DNA of 64,000 bases from Bin87 sp965220505 (GTDB lineage: Bacteria > Chloroflexota > Dehalococcoidia > Lucifugimonadales > UBA3495). The stretch covers positions 806,001 to 870,000 of the forward strand of contig CBDCQE010000003.1 of NCBI GenBank assembly GCA_965220505.1, read 5' to 3'. Under the pieces are notes generated by a model. It ran no database searches, was not told where the DNA came from, and saw only the letters and a program-made list of their open reading frames with translations. Each line of letters opens with the position of its first letter. Positions within the stretch are counted from its first letter, which is position 1. This document shows, one piece after another, positions 32,634 through 41,401 of the stretch. The translations under genes were made by a program, and so were the position numbers.

Positions 32634-35309
32634 TTACACCGAACCTCCCTTAGCCAGGACGGCCAACTCTGCCTTGGATAGTCCCAACTCTCCGCACAGG
32701 ACCTCTTCGTTGTGCTCTCCGATGAGAGGCGCACGCCGGGATATCCTCCAGGGTGAGCCGTTGAAGATGGCTCCCGGGCCTGGGTGACGGAATGTCTCGC
32801 CAAGTTCCAGGTAATCTACGTCCGTCCAGAACCCCCGGTCCTCCAGATGAGGGTCCTGCATGACCTCGTCCGGGGAACGGATCGCCCCCGTGTTGGAGCC
32901 GCGCTGCTGCAGGCCGTGGTAGGCCTCGTCCCGAGGGATGTTGGCGAGGAAGTTTTCGAAAATTCCGCGAATGTGTGACTGGTTCTCGGCGACGACCGTT
33001 GGGTCCCGGTACTTTTCATCCAGCAGGTCCCCGGCCAGGCCGTGCTCATCCATCCACGGCGCAAGCGTCAGCATTCGCTCCGGGGGAACCTGACCGACAT
33101 TCACATATTTTCCATCCTTGCAGAGGACCTGGGCGTTGGGCCCAAGGTTGGTGTTGCCGCCTCCGGTTCTACGCGGAACCACGTCTCCTTTGTAAATGTA
33201 CTGGTTCACATGACCCTCGGTCGTGAGCGCGCAGGCCTCATGCACCGAGGCATCTATGTACTGCCCCCGCGCCGTCACCGACCGGCTAACCAGCGCCGCG
33301 GTAATGGCGATGTAGGCGTAGTGACTTCCGATGTGCCACGCCTGCCCTCCTCCGGGAGCGATGGGCGGCGCACCCGGCACCACGTCGTCGTCATAGCCAC
33401 ACCTGGCCATCTGTCCGCCCGCCGCCAGATGCAGCAGGTCGCTGCTCTGGAAGTCCCGCCACGGCCCGGTCTGCCCGAAGGGGGTCAGCGAGCACATAAT
33501 CAGCCCGGGGTTGCGGGTTGCCAGATCGTCGTACCCCAGCCCCAGGGAAGCCAGATAACCGGGCCGGAAGGTCTCCAGTATCACATCCGCCTTCTCCGCC
33601 ATTTGCCGGAACAGCCGGCGCCCGTCCTCCGTCTCCAGGTTCAAGGTAACCCCCCGCTTGGAGGTGTTGTAATGCCAGAAGTAAAGGCTCCTCTCCCGAT
33701 CCGGTAGGTCCTGGTAGAAGGGCCCCACGGAACGGGCCGCCTCACCGCCGGGCGGTTCGATCTTGATGACGTCGGCCCCCATGTCAGCCATCTGCTTGCC
33801 ACACCACTGCCCCATCTCATCGGCTAGCTCCAGCACGCGGAGGCCTCCAAAGGCTCCCGCCGAGTTGTGGTCCGGCGTCCGCGCCGGATCCGGCGCGGGA
33901 TTCGCTATCGGCTCATTTCCGCCCCACTGCACGGGCGAGGCATCCTCCATCATCTCCTTCAAGTAGGGATAGTCTTCCATACTGAGGTCCTTGGGCCAGA
34001 AGACGCCGTCGGCGAAGCCGCTCACCAGTTCCTCGTGACTGATGCCCAACAACCCTTGAAACACCTCTTTGTTGTGCCCGCCGATCAGGGGGCCTGACCG
34101 GCTGTTGAATGCAGGCGTCTCCGACATCTTGAAGGGAGCGTTCTGAAGGGGCCAAGTCCCCAGCGCGGGATGCTGCACGTCCCGGAACATGTCTCGATGA
34201 CTGAGCTGGGGATCGTTTTCCACCCGGTCCTGGCTGCTTTGAACGGGCATGGCGGGTACGCCGGCCGCCTGGCACCGCTCCATGATCTCGTACTTGCCCA
34301 GGGTCCTGGTCCACGCTTCTATCCCCTGGTCCAGCTCTTCCTGGTGCTCCAGGCGACCTTCAAGGGTGGCAAACTTCTCGCCGGTGGCCCAACCGGGAGA
34401 TCCCATTACCTCCACCAACTTCCACCACTCATGGTCGGAGAAGCAGGCTATGGCGCACCAGTCGTTGTGCTCTGCCGGACTGGTCTTGTAAGCGTTGTGC
34501 GGCGCCCCGGTCCGCCCCCGGTAGTTGTCCACCAGGGGTGTGCCCGGCCAGTTGGCGCGGTTGCCCGGCGGGTAACCCTCTCGCATGGTGGAACGACCGT
34601 TGGCCTGGATATCCAGAAAAGCGGAACCATTGAGGGGGACGCCGAGGATCCACTGGGAACTGTCGACGTGCTGTCCCTCACCGGTCATGTTGCGATGGTA
34701 AATCGCGCTCAGAGCATACATGGCCCCGTACAGGCCACCGGTGTCGTCCAGGTAGGACCAGCCCCAACCGGCGGGTGGTTGGTCCGGCAGGCCCGACGTG
34801 TAGGTCATGCCCGACAGGGCTTGCGCAATGGCTCCCATGGTTTGATAGTCCCGGTCCCGACCGGTGTGGCCGAAACCGGACATGGAGAGGTAAATGATGT
34901 CCGGCCGGAGCTTCTGCATTTCCTCGTAGCCCAGACCCCACCGCTCCAACACACCGTAGGCGAAGTTCTCGATGACAATGTCGGACATGGCCACCAGGCG
35001 CCGGGTAAGTTCGATGCCTCGGTCTGTGCGAGTGTTCAGGGTGACGCTCAGCTTGTTGGAGTTGGTGTCGCTGAAATGGCCGTTGGTGTTGAGATTGGCG
35101 GGCAGGCCCTCGGGGGTACCCGCTCCCGTCACAATGTTGGCGCCCCGAGTATTGGGGCTCTGGGGCCATTCAACCTTGATGACTTCGGCTCCCAGCGCTC
35201 CCAGCCATCGGGTGCACCAGGGACCCGCCCGGACCCAGGTGAAGTCCAACACCCGGATTCCTGACAAAGCTCCCGGTGTAGCTGGCGCTTCTGCTCCGCC
35301 CTGCACCAT
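32634..35309 (-). CDS. fused double CaiB/BaiF (family III) CoA-transferase
   Basis: GGGAGGTGATCC precedes the ATG at 35309. The 891-residue protein is about twice the family length and holds two complete modules, residues about 15-450 and about 495-880. Each starts with the family strand (IRVLDFTWVRAGPWCT and LRVLELADEMGQWCG), followed by GAEVIKVE or GADVIKIEPP and VIENF or VILETFRPG. Module 1 keeps an Asp at the expected catalytic place (SYLDDTGGLYGA, about 187-196). Module 2 has AWHIGSHYAY there, with no Asp. These enzymes swap CoA between organic acids through an Asp-acyl intermediate, so one half may be structural. It is a single gene, with a Rieske gene downstream on the same strand's upstream side. 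Confidence 0.9.
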   Translation of the reverse strand: MVQGGAEAPATPGALSGIRVLDFTWVRAGPWCTRWLGALGAEVIKVEWPQSPNTRGANIVTGAGTPEGLPANLNTNGHFSDTNSNKLSVTLNTRTDRGIELTRRLVAMSDIVIENFAYGVLERWGLGYEEMQKLRPDIIYLSMSGFGHTGRDRDYQTMGAIAQALSGMTYTSGLPDQPPAGWGWSYLDDTGGLYGAMYALSAIYHRNMTGEGQHVDSSQWILGVPLNGSAFLDIQANGRSTMREGYPPGNRANWPGTPLVDNYRGRTGAPHNAYKTSPAEHNDWCAIACFSDHEWWKLVEVMGSPGWATGEKFATLEGRLEHQEELDQGIEAWTRTLGKYEIMERCQAAGVPAMPVQSSQDRVENDPQLSHRDMFRDVQHPALGTWPLQNAPFKMSETPAFNSRSGPLIGGHNKEVFQGLLGISHEELVSGFADGVFWPKDLSMEDYPYLKEMMEDASPVQWGGNEPIANPAPDPARTPDHNSAGAFGGLRVLELADEMGQWCGKQMADMGADVIKIEPPGGEAARSVGPFYQDLPDRERSLYFWHYNTSKRGVTLNLETEDGRRLFRQMAEKADVILETFRPGYLASLGLGYDDLATRNPGLIMCSLTPFGQTGPWRDFQSSDLLHLAAGGQMARCGYDDDVVPGAPPIAPGGGQAWHIGSHYAYIAITAALVSRSVTARGQYIDASVHEACALTTEGHVNQYIYKGDVVPRRTGGGNTNLGPNAQVLCKDGKYVNVGQVPPERMLTLAPWMDEHGLAGDLLDEKYRDPTVVAENQSHIRGIFENFLANIPRDEAYHGLQQRGSNTGAIRSPDEVMQDPHLEDRGFWTDVDYLELGETFRHPGPGAIFNGSPWRISRRAPLIGEHNEEVLCGELGLSKAELAVLAKGGSV

Positions 35310-35744
35310 TGGATCACCTCCCGGCTACGACTGTCTTAGGGTCAACTCGGCTCATTCTAACCCAATGTGGTCGATGGCGATTCCCGAAAAACCAGGAAGG
35401 CCAATTGCCGGAACCTTCCGAAAAGAGCCCCAGGCAAATTGATTTGCGCGGGGTTAGGCTCCGGGCGGCACGCTGACCCGTCCATTGTCAGGCAGTACAA
35501 CTCGGCGAAATCAGCGTCCCGGAACAGCCGGCCTCATTTGTTGGACGCCCCTGGTTATGCGGATTTGCGGGGTCCTCCCTTTCCTCACCAGTAGGACTGT
35601 TCAATTAGGTGCGGATATTACGAAACCCGTAATCGCTGGTGGACAGGTTCGGCGCGAGGGTTTTTGTTTCCGGGCTCGGGTGCGGACATCAGCACGGGTT
35701 TCGACGTTTCGGCCCAACCCAGTTCGGTCCAGTCGTAAAGGTCA
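35310..35744. other. 435-base intergenic stretch, no gene seen
   Basis: This stretch lies between the CoA-transferase start and the Rieske gene stop. Short frames on both strands have no protein character. A small inverted repeat ATTACG...CGTAAT near 35620 is the only local structure noted. It presumably holds the promoter of the CoA-transferase gene, but no convincing -35/-10 pair was found. Confidence 0.4.
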
Positions 35745-36881
35745 CTATTGAACCCAGGCCAGCACCAGCTCCTGGTGCCCCCGCACACCCGCCTCTCCCA
35801 GCGACGACGGCCCGTGCTGGAAATAGGGGCTGGACAGCGACTTCTGCTGCTGTTCGCAGGCATACACGTCTTCGGCCATGAAGTCTCCTGACGCCATGGG
35901 GTCGGCGGCGTCGCCCTCGTACTTGCCCCGGACCCGCTTGGCCCAGTAGCTGTATGAGCGTATCTCCTGCCGGGTGAAGGCCCACCAGGAAACGTCCGCC
36001 AGCCGAGTGCGGGTGACAACCCGGGTCCGGTCCGGCGCAAGGGGCGTAACGTGAAATACCGTCCACGAACTCTCATTCTCCGCCAGGCCGATACCGGGAA
36101 ACAGCATCGGCACCCACGCTCCCGCCTGGTCCGCCGGTATCACCAGCGGATAGGGCGTATTCTTCTCGATATCCTCCCCGTAAGCCACCGCCAGCGGTTC
36201 CCAGAAAGCGTAGTGCGGCCCGACAAAACCAGCTTCGATCTTCGAGTGGTCATACATGGATAACGTCCCCGAATGCAGATGGGCCAGGTGGTAGCCGTCG
36301 ATGTAGTTCTCCACCACGATCTTCCAGTTGGCGGCGATGACCTGCTCGGTGCGGGCGTCGGCGTACTCCGGCAGTTGCTCCACCAAGTGCGGCCCCAAGT
36401 GCGGCTCAATTTCTTGGAACCAGTCCGCTACAGGACCGGCATCCTCGTGTGGATGCACCCACAGCATTCCTCGCCACACGTCCACTGATGCCCTCTTGAG
36501 GCTGATGCCGTCAAAGTCAACGCCGGGGAACTGGCGCTCCCGGTCCGGCACCGATATGAGCCGGCCATCCAGCCCATAAACCCAATCATGATAGGGGCAC
36601 ACAATTACCTGCTTGGTCTGACCCACGGCGCGGAGCAACTGCGTCCCCCGATGTCGGCAGATGTTGTGAAAAGCCCGCAGGCGCCGGTCGTTGTCCATCA
36701 CCACGAAAATGCTGTTCAGACCCGCCTGCACGCACAGGTAATCCCCTGGTTCACTCACATCCTCGGTGAAACCGGCAAAAGCCCAGGTGCGGGAGAAGAT
36801 GCGCTCCTGCTCCCGGTCAAACCATTCCTGCGACGTGTAAGCCTCTACCGGCAGGATGGGCATTGTTCTATGGTCATTCAT
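35745..36881 (-). CDS. Rieske [2Fe-2S] oxygenase, single large subunit
   Basis: ATG at 36881 has GGGAG 6 bases upstream; an in-frame TTG at 36887 is less likely. The 378-residue protein has the Rieske motif CRHRG (C75, H77) and CPYHDW (C95, H98). The mononuclear-iron site is ENYIDGYHLAHLH (H198, H203). It differs from the alpha subunit at 16318 and has no beta-subunit gene beside it, as in homotrimeric oxygenases and demethylases (carnitine, choline or vanillate O-demethylase types). The GYHLAHLH and AFHNICRHRG segments are common in that group. Its start overlaps the upstream membrane-protein stop by 8 bases. Confidence 0.92.
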   Translation of the reverse strand: MNDHRTMPILPVEAYTSQEWFDREQERIFSRTWAFAGFTEDVSEPGDYLCVQAGLNSIFVVMDNDRRLRAFHNICRHRGTQLLRAVGQTKQVIVCPYHDWVYGLDGRLISVPDRERQFPGVDFDGISLKRASVDVWRGMLWVHPHEDAGPVADWFQEIEPHLGPHLVEQLPEYADARTEQVIAANWKIVVENYIDGYHLAHLHSGTLSMYDHSKIEAGFVGPHYAFWEPLAVAYGEDIEKNTPYPLVIPADQAGAWVPMLFPGIGLAENESSWTVFHVTPLAPDRTRVVTRTRLADVSWWAFTRQEIRSYSYWAKRVRGKYEGDAADPMASGDFMAEDVYACEQQQKSLSSPYFQHGPSSLGEAGVRGHQELVLAWVQ

Positions 36882-37218
36882 TGGCAACTCCCAGCCAGAC
36901 GGCGGAGGATTCGGAGACTAGCAGGGGAGATATGTCAAAAACGATGGCAAGAACGGCAAGGACCACCCAGGTTACGCTGACGAACCAGAACAACAAGGGA
37001 TGCTCGTCCCTCGAAATCGCCTGCACCACGAAGGCCTGCCCGGTGAGGATGCCGTACACCGCCCAATACAGGAAGAACACCCCCCATATCCAGTACCAAC
37101 CTGCAACGGTAGCCGCCAGCAGCAGGCCCAAGGCGACGATGGTGGGCCACCTGGATCGGTGGGCCGTGTTCAGCAAGCGGCGTATCCCCGTTCTGCGATG
37201 CGGCTGTCCAGCAATCAT
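36874..37218 (-). CDS. small membrane protein overlapping the Rieske gene
   Basis: ATG at 37218 gives 114 residues; an in-frame TTG at 37260 would add 14. A basic N-terminus (HRRTGIRRLL) is followed by three hydrophobic spans at about 27-47, 50-70 and 78-105. WYWIWGVFFLYWAVYGI is aromatic-rich. The stop overlaps the Rieske start, so the two genes are translationally coupled. That makes a role linked to the oxygenase, for example membrane recruitment or substrate entry, plausible but unproved. No family is recognised. IS debris lies directly upstream. Confidence 0.65.
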   Translation of the reverse strand: MIAGQPHRRTGIRRLLNTAHRSRWPTIVALGLLLAATVAGWYWIWGVFFLYWAVYGILTGQAFVVQAISRDEHPLLFWFVSVTWVVLAVLAIVFDISPLLVSESSAVWLGVANE

Positions 37219-37234
37219 GTCGTCAACCGGTTGG

Positions 37235-37438
37235 CTACCCGTCAAGGTCAGTGATCTCAATCCCCAACGCCACCTTCCACCGGATGTCGAAGTCGGCCCT
37301 GGCCTTGGCTTCGGCGTCGCTCACCTCGTCGTGGGTCTGCAACAGCAAAGCCGTGGCCGGCAGGCTGGTCGGATCGCTCACCAACCATGATGTCACTTCG
37401 CTCCACGATCTCAGATGGCCCTGATTATAACCTGCCAC
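37235..37438 (-). pseudogene. IS1182-type transposase, N-terminal remnant
   Basis: Sixty-seven codons remain. LPATALLLQTHDEVSDAEAKARADFDIRWKVALGIEI is split here by description: the block from LPATALLLQ through HDEVSDAEAKARADFD to RWKVALGIEI is the conserved N-terminal (DUF772-type) region of IS1182-like transposases. The frame stops soon after, before the catalytic domain, so it is inactive. It lies downstream of a C-terminal piece of the same family (37411-37743), an order opposite to an intact gene. Confidence 0.75.
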
Positions 37439-37743
37439 TCAGTCACCATGGCTTTCCGGCCAAATTCCTGGGGCACGAACAGGCCGGTCCGCGCATAAGC
37501 CTGCTCAGTCGAGTTGCCCGGATTATGCGCTAACGCCGTTTGGGAGATGGGCGACGACGGACTAGCCGTCATACGACAACGTCGGAATAACTTGAGCAGG
37601 TTGTGGGCGGCGCAGACCAAGGACCACTCGCACCGCACCTTCTCCAATCCGCGCAGCAGGAAATTCCGGAAGCATCCACCCTGCTTGATCTGGCCGAAGA
37701 CCAGCTCGACCGTCGTACGCTGGGCGCGACGCTCGATATACAA
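37411..37743 (-). pseudogene. IS1182-type transposase, C-terminal remnant
   Basis: About 50 conserved residues remain: RRAQRTTVELVFGQIKQ, then FLLRGLEKVRCEWSLVCAAHNLLKLFR. This is the end of the DDE catalytic domain of IS1182-like transposases, including the E in VELVFG. The remainder of the 110-codon frame is the non-conserved tail. The N-terminal and central parts are missing; the frame is cut 54 bases before the NHL gene. Together with the adjoining N-terminal piece it implies two insertions in tandem followed by deletion. Confidence 0.8.
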
Positions 37744-37796
37744 TGCACTCCCTGACGAAGGGCACCGGGATTTCGGACTGAGACTGGGAGGTATCC

Positions 37797-38831
37797 ATGC
37801 CAGCGGAGAAAGGCATCATCCGGACCGTAGTGGGAAACGGATCCGAGGGTTGGGATGGGGATGGCGGACCGGCGCTGGACGCCGCGTGCCAAACTCCCTA
37901 CGCCTGCGAGTTTGATCCCCAGGGGAACATGATCGTCTGCATGGGCCGACATCACCGCATCCGCCGCGTGGATGCGCACACCGGCGTCATCACGCTGATC
38001 TGCGGCTCCGGAGAGCCGGGGTACGCCGGCGATGGCGGACTTGCCATCGATGCGGTCATCAACCAGCCCTACGGGTTGGCCATCGACGTCAACGGGGACA
38101 TCTACTTCGCCCAGAGATTCGACCCGGCGGTGCGCAAAATCGACGGGCGAACCGGCATCATCTCTACGGTCGCCGGCACCGGAGAATTCGGGTACAGCGG
38201 CGACGGCGGTCCCGGCAACCAAGCCATGCTCCGCGAACCCAATGACCTGTGCCTCGACCGACGGGGCGGCTTGCTGATCGCCGACGTGCAGGACCAGCGC
38301 ATCCGGCGGGTGGATCTGCAGACGGGGATCATCAGCACCTTCGCGGGAAACGGAGAGAAGTCCCGAGCCGGAGACGGCAGGGCGGCGAGCAAGGGTAGCC
38401 TGATGGGACCTCGGGCGGTTTGCGCGGACAGCCTGGGCAACGTCTACGTTTGCGAGCGGGAAGGCAACGGCGTCCGCAAAATATCGCCGGGCGGCATCTT
38501 GACCACCATCGCCGGAGCTGAGGGGGTCTACGGCTATGCGGGTGACGGCGGCCCGGCGCTGGCAGCCACGTGGGGATCGCCCAAAGCGATGCGCTGCGAC
38601 CTGAATGACAACATTATCGTGCTCGACTCCGATAACAGCGCGGTGAGGCGTATCGATGCTCTCACCGGCATGGTCGCCACCATCGCCGGGGGACGCGAGG
38701 GCGACGGCGGCGACGGCGGACCCGCCGTGGAGGCCGGGTTGTTCCACCCTCACGGCTGCGGTTTCAACGCCGAGGGCGACCTGTTCATTGCCGACACGCA
38801 TAACCACCGCGTGCGCGTGGTAGGTCTGTAG
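37797..38831 (+). CDS. NHL-repeat beta-propeller protein
   Basis: GGGAGG precedes the ATG. The 344-residue protein consists of about six NHL blades, each with the form GDGGPA ... P.....D..GN(I/L)...D....RIRRVD..TG.I.T.AG. Repeats of YSGDGGPG and YAGDGGPA mark the blade junctions. NHL propellers bind partners or act as lyases or lactonases. Cytosolic bacterial forms are poorly known. There is no signal peptide. The gene is followed after 65 bases by an LLM monooxygenase on the same strand, and the two may be cotranscribed. IS remnants lie immediately upstream, so its native promoter may have been replaced. Confidence 0.88.
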   Translation: MPAEKGIIRTVVGNGSEGWDGDGGPALDAACQTPYACEFDPQGNMIVCMGRHHRIRRVDAHTGVITLICGSGEPGYAGDGGLAIDAVINQPYGLAIDVNGDIYFAQRFDPAVRKIDGRTGIISTVAGTGEFGYSGDGGPGNQAMLREPNDLCLDRRGGLLIADVQDQRIRRVDLQTGIISTFAGNGEKSRAGDGRAASKGSLMGPRAVCADSLGNVYVCEREGNGVRKISPGGILTTIAGAEGVYGYAGDGGPALAATWGSPKAMRCDLNDNIIVLDSDNSAVRRIDALTGMVATIAGGREGDGGDGGPAVEAGLFHPHGCGFNAEGDLFIADTHNHRVRVVGL

Positions 38832-38896
38832 TTGTCGTAGTCTGAGACACGAGAACGCGCGCAACACCGTCAACATAGGGAGATAACTTCGCAGCC

Positions 38897-39961
38897 ATGA
38901 GCGATCTGGAAACCGGCATCCAATTCCACTTGCCCACCTACGCCCACGTACCTTTGCCCCACCTCGTAGAACTGGCCTCCCGGGCGGAGGCCAAGGGCGT
39001 GGACCAGATTTGGGTCACCGACAATTTGCGCAGCCGCCAATCCTTTGTCGTCCTGGCGGCCATGGCTTCCCACCTCAAGGTCAAACTGGGTACGGCGGTC
39101 ACCGTGCAGTATTTCCGCAACCCGGTTGACCTGGCGGATTCAATTGCCACCCTCAGCGAGTTGATGGATGGCCGGGAATTGAGCATTGGGCTGGGGCGGG
39201 GCAACCCGCGTACCCCATCGCTCATTCGGACGCCGCGGCCGGTCAGCGTGCTCCGGGAAACCGCCCAGAGCGTGCGACGGCTCCTGGCTGGCGAGGCGGT
39301 CTGCTTCGCCGACTACCCCAACCTGTTGGACTATTACCACTTCAACCCCTCCGCAACCTTCCAGCTGAATTTCACCCCCGCCACGCCGGTGCGCCTCTAC
39401 TGTGGCAGCAACGGACCGTTGGGCATGGCCGTGGGCGGCGAGACCATGGACGGCCTGATCTTCGGTGGCCACTACATGGCGGCCCTGCGCACCGGCCGGG
39501 TCCCCGAACTGTTGAATGCTTTTGACGCGGCGCTTCCTCCGAACCGGGAGGGCAAGGGTGTTCCCAGGGTGGCCGAGATCAAGATTTCGCTGTCCCGGAA
39601 CGGGTCGGCTGCACGGGAATTCGTCAAGGAGAGCGCCGGCAACCGGGTCCTGAACATGTACCGCCAGGGCTACACCACCGAGGGAATCGAAAGGCTTGGC
39701 GTGGCCCTGCCGGACGTCGAGCGGCTGGATCAGGCCGACCGGAACGGCGCAACGGAAGAGGAGTTTGACGACCTGGTGACCGATGCCATGGTCGATGCCA
39801 TCTTCATCGCCGGAACCCCGGGGGACTGCCTGGAGCGTATGCTGGAGGTGAGAGATACGGCGCGTGGGCAGGGCTTCGGGCAGCTGCTGTTCTCGGAGCT
39901 GGGCCCGGACGTAGACGAGGCCCTGGCCCTGCTGTGCGACGAGGTGATACCGGCCCTTTGA
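38897..39961 (+). CDS. LLM class flavin-dependent oxidoreductase (3)
   Basis: This 354-residue protein has the luciferase-fold signatures HLPTYAHVPLPHLVELASRAEAKG (split here for description), VDQIWVTDNLRSR, KLGTAVTVQYFRNPVDLADSIATL and LSIGLGRGN near residue 98. A later GTPGDCLERMLEVRD block is the typical C-terminal 'flow-control' helix of the family. The order of strands fits a full TIM-barrel. It follows the NHL gene and is followed by a fourth LLM gene after 231 bases. A direct tandem of two LLM genes suggests local gene duplication, although the two proteins are not close in sequence. Cofactor and substrate are unknown. Confidence 0.88.
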   Translation: MSDLETGIQFHLPTYAHVPLPHLVELASRAEAKGVDQIWVTDNLRSRQSFVVLAAMASHLKVKLGTAVTVQYFRNPVDLADSIATLSELMDGRELSIGLGRGNPRTPSLIRTPRPVSVLRETAQSVRRLLAGEAVCFADYPNLLDYYHFNPSATFQLNFTPATPVRLYCGSNGPLGMAVGGETMDGLIFGGHYMAALRTGRVPELLNAFDAALPPNREGKGVPRVAEIKISLSRNGSAAREFVKESAGNRVLNMYRQGYTTEGIERLGVALPDVERLDQADRNGATEEEFDDLVTDAMVDAIFIAGTPGDCLERMLEVRDTARGQGFGQLLFSELGPDVDEALALLCDEVIPAL

Positions 39962-40192
39962 TCATCACGCTGGAACCTCCCTTGCATGTCGGTTAGCTCA
40001 ATTCTGAGGTGGTGATGTCGGTGGGCTCGCGCTGGTTGCAGCCCCGCCGTCCGCCGATATCCGCGGCGTTTGACAGGCGAGGGGGCCCACTTTAGAGTTG
40101 CAACGGCCACTCGCGCCCTGCCTCGCACGTTGCGCGGCGGCAAGGATGCTGACGGATCGCGACAAGAACGCATTACACGAAGGAACCTGTTA

Positions 40193-41314
40193 ATGGCATT
40201 GCAGTTTGGGGTATTTGACCACATTGAGCCCATCCCCGGCGTACCGCTGGACCAGATCTACCGCGAGCGATTGGACCAGTTGGAAGTGCTGGAATCCGCG
40301 GGGTTCTACTCTTACCACCTCGCGGAGCATCACACGCCGGCGGTACACAGTCTCGCGCCGTCGCAGAACGTGTTCCTGGCGGCCGCGGCTGAGCGGACCA
40401 GCACCATGCGGCTGGGTCCGTGTGTTTACGTGCTGCCGCTGCACCACCCGGTGCGCCTCATCGAGGAAATCTGCATGCTGGACAACCTCAGCGGCGGACG
40501 TATGGACATTGGTGTGGGTCGCGGCGGCGTGATCGAGGCCTATTTCTGGGGACAGGACTCGGACGTTGAGATCAACTACGCCCGGTACCTCGAAACGCTG
40601 GCCGTGGTCCGGGAAGGACTGAGCCACGATTCGCTGACCTTTGAGGGCGAGTTCTACAATTTCGACGACCTGCCCATGCGCCTGCGTCCCAAGCAGGACC
40701 CTCACCCGCCCCTGTGGTACATGCGGAACGTGGAGACCGCAGCCGTCAACGGCATGCACACCATCATCGTGGGGAACCTGGATTCCTTCGGCGCGAATGT
40801 GGAGCGCTATTTCCAACTCTGGGACGAGCACCAGGGGCGGGGCGCCCTCAACGCTCAAGGCGAATCTCCCAGGATCGGCTTGGTTAACCACCTGTACCTG
40901 GCGGAGACGGATGCCGAGGCCGCGACCATAGCCCAGCCGGCGTGGGACCAGTACAAATGGAACCTGGCCGCGCCGCGCCGTCTGGAGGCCGAGAGGCGGG
41001 GTCTCACCCAGTTCCTGGGGAGTGAAGCCAACCCCAGGCCGTCCAACCTGCCCGACCGGGAAGCCGGGGTCAGCCAAGCCGCCACGCCGCGCAGGTCCGG
41101 TTCTGCGGGACTCGAGGAGCACGCTGCGCCGGGCGGCGGCGGGTTCAACGTTGTAGCCGGATCTCCGGACTCCATCCGGAACTACATGGACGAATATCTC
41201 GAAACCGGCGCCAACTACTTCGTGGCCGCCTTCCAGTGGGGCCATCTATCGCATGAGGAGACCATGCGTTCGTTGGACCTCTTCGTGGCCGAAGTCATGC
41301 CCCACTACGTCTAG
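40193..41314 (+). CDS. LLM class flavin-dependent oxidoreductase (4)
   Basis: ATG at 40193 follows AAGGAA by 8 bases; upstream in-frame codons lack protein character. This 373-residue protein begins LQFGVFDHIEPIPG and continues ESAGFYSYHLAEHHTP, LGPCVYVLPLHHPVRLIEEI and MDIGVGRGG. The YHLAEHH motif is the alkanal-monooxygenase-type active-site histidine region of FMN-dependent members. About residues 275-320 form an unusual low-complexity insert (LGSEANPRPSNLPDR, ARSG, GGGG-rich) before the usual C-terminal GSPDSIRNYMDEY helix. It converges on the MFS gene, with a 17-bp hairpin between them. Confidence 0.9.
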   Translation: MALQFGVFDHIEPIPGVPLDQIYRERLDQLEVLESAGFYSYHLAEHHTPAVHSLAPSQNVFLAAAAERTSTMRLGPCVYVLPLHHPVRLIEEICMLDNLSGGRMDIGVGRGGVIEAYFWGQDSDVEINYARYLETLAVVREGLSHDSLTFEGEFYNFDDLPMRLRPKQDPHPPLWYMRNVETAAVNGMHTIIVGNLDSFGANVERYFQLWDEHQGRGALNAQGESPRIGLVNHLYLAETDAEAATIAQPAWDQYKWNLAAPRRLEAERRGLTQFLGSEANPRPSNLPDREAGVSQAATPRRSGSAGLEEHAAPGGGGFNVVAGSPDSIRNYMDEYLETGANYFVAAFQWGHLSHEETMRSLDLFVAEVMPHYV

Positions 41315-41325
41315 CGACGTGAGGT

Positions 41326-41366
41326 AGCGACCCCCGGATACGCGAACGTCGTATCCGGGGGTCGCT
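41326..41366. terminator. 17-bp hairpin between convergent genes
   Basis: AGCGACCCCCGGATACG (41326-41342) pairs perfectly with CGTATCCGGGGGTCGCT (41350-41366) around a 7-base loop. It lies between the LLM gene stop (41314) and the MFS gene stop (41402) and can serve both directions. There is no T run. Confidence 0.65.
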
Positions 41367-41401
41367 GCTATATACGCTCGGCGGCCGCCGGCGTGGTCCG
41401 A

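Noticed and set aside
35618..35760. possible frameshift at the end of the Rieske gene
   Set aside because: A neighbouring frame continues past the stop, but the 378-residue length is normal for the family and no C-terminal motif is missing.
37797..38831. CRISPR-like periodicity
   Set aside because: The regular similarity comes from protein blades (GDGG repeats) about 150-170 bases apart and is coding; no CRISPR array was found anywhere in the window.
37569..38876. 435-codon minus-strand open frame
   Set aside because: Antisense of the NHL gene, whose repeated DG-rich blades keep the opposite frame open.
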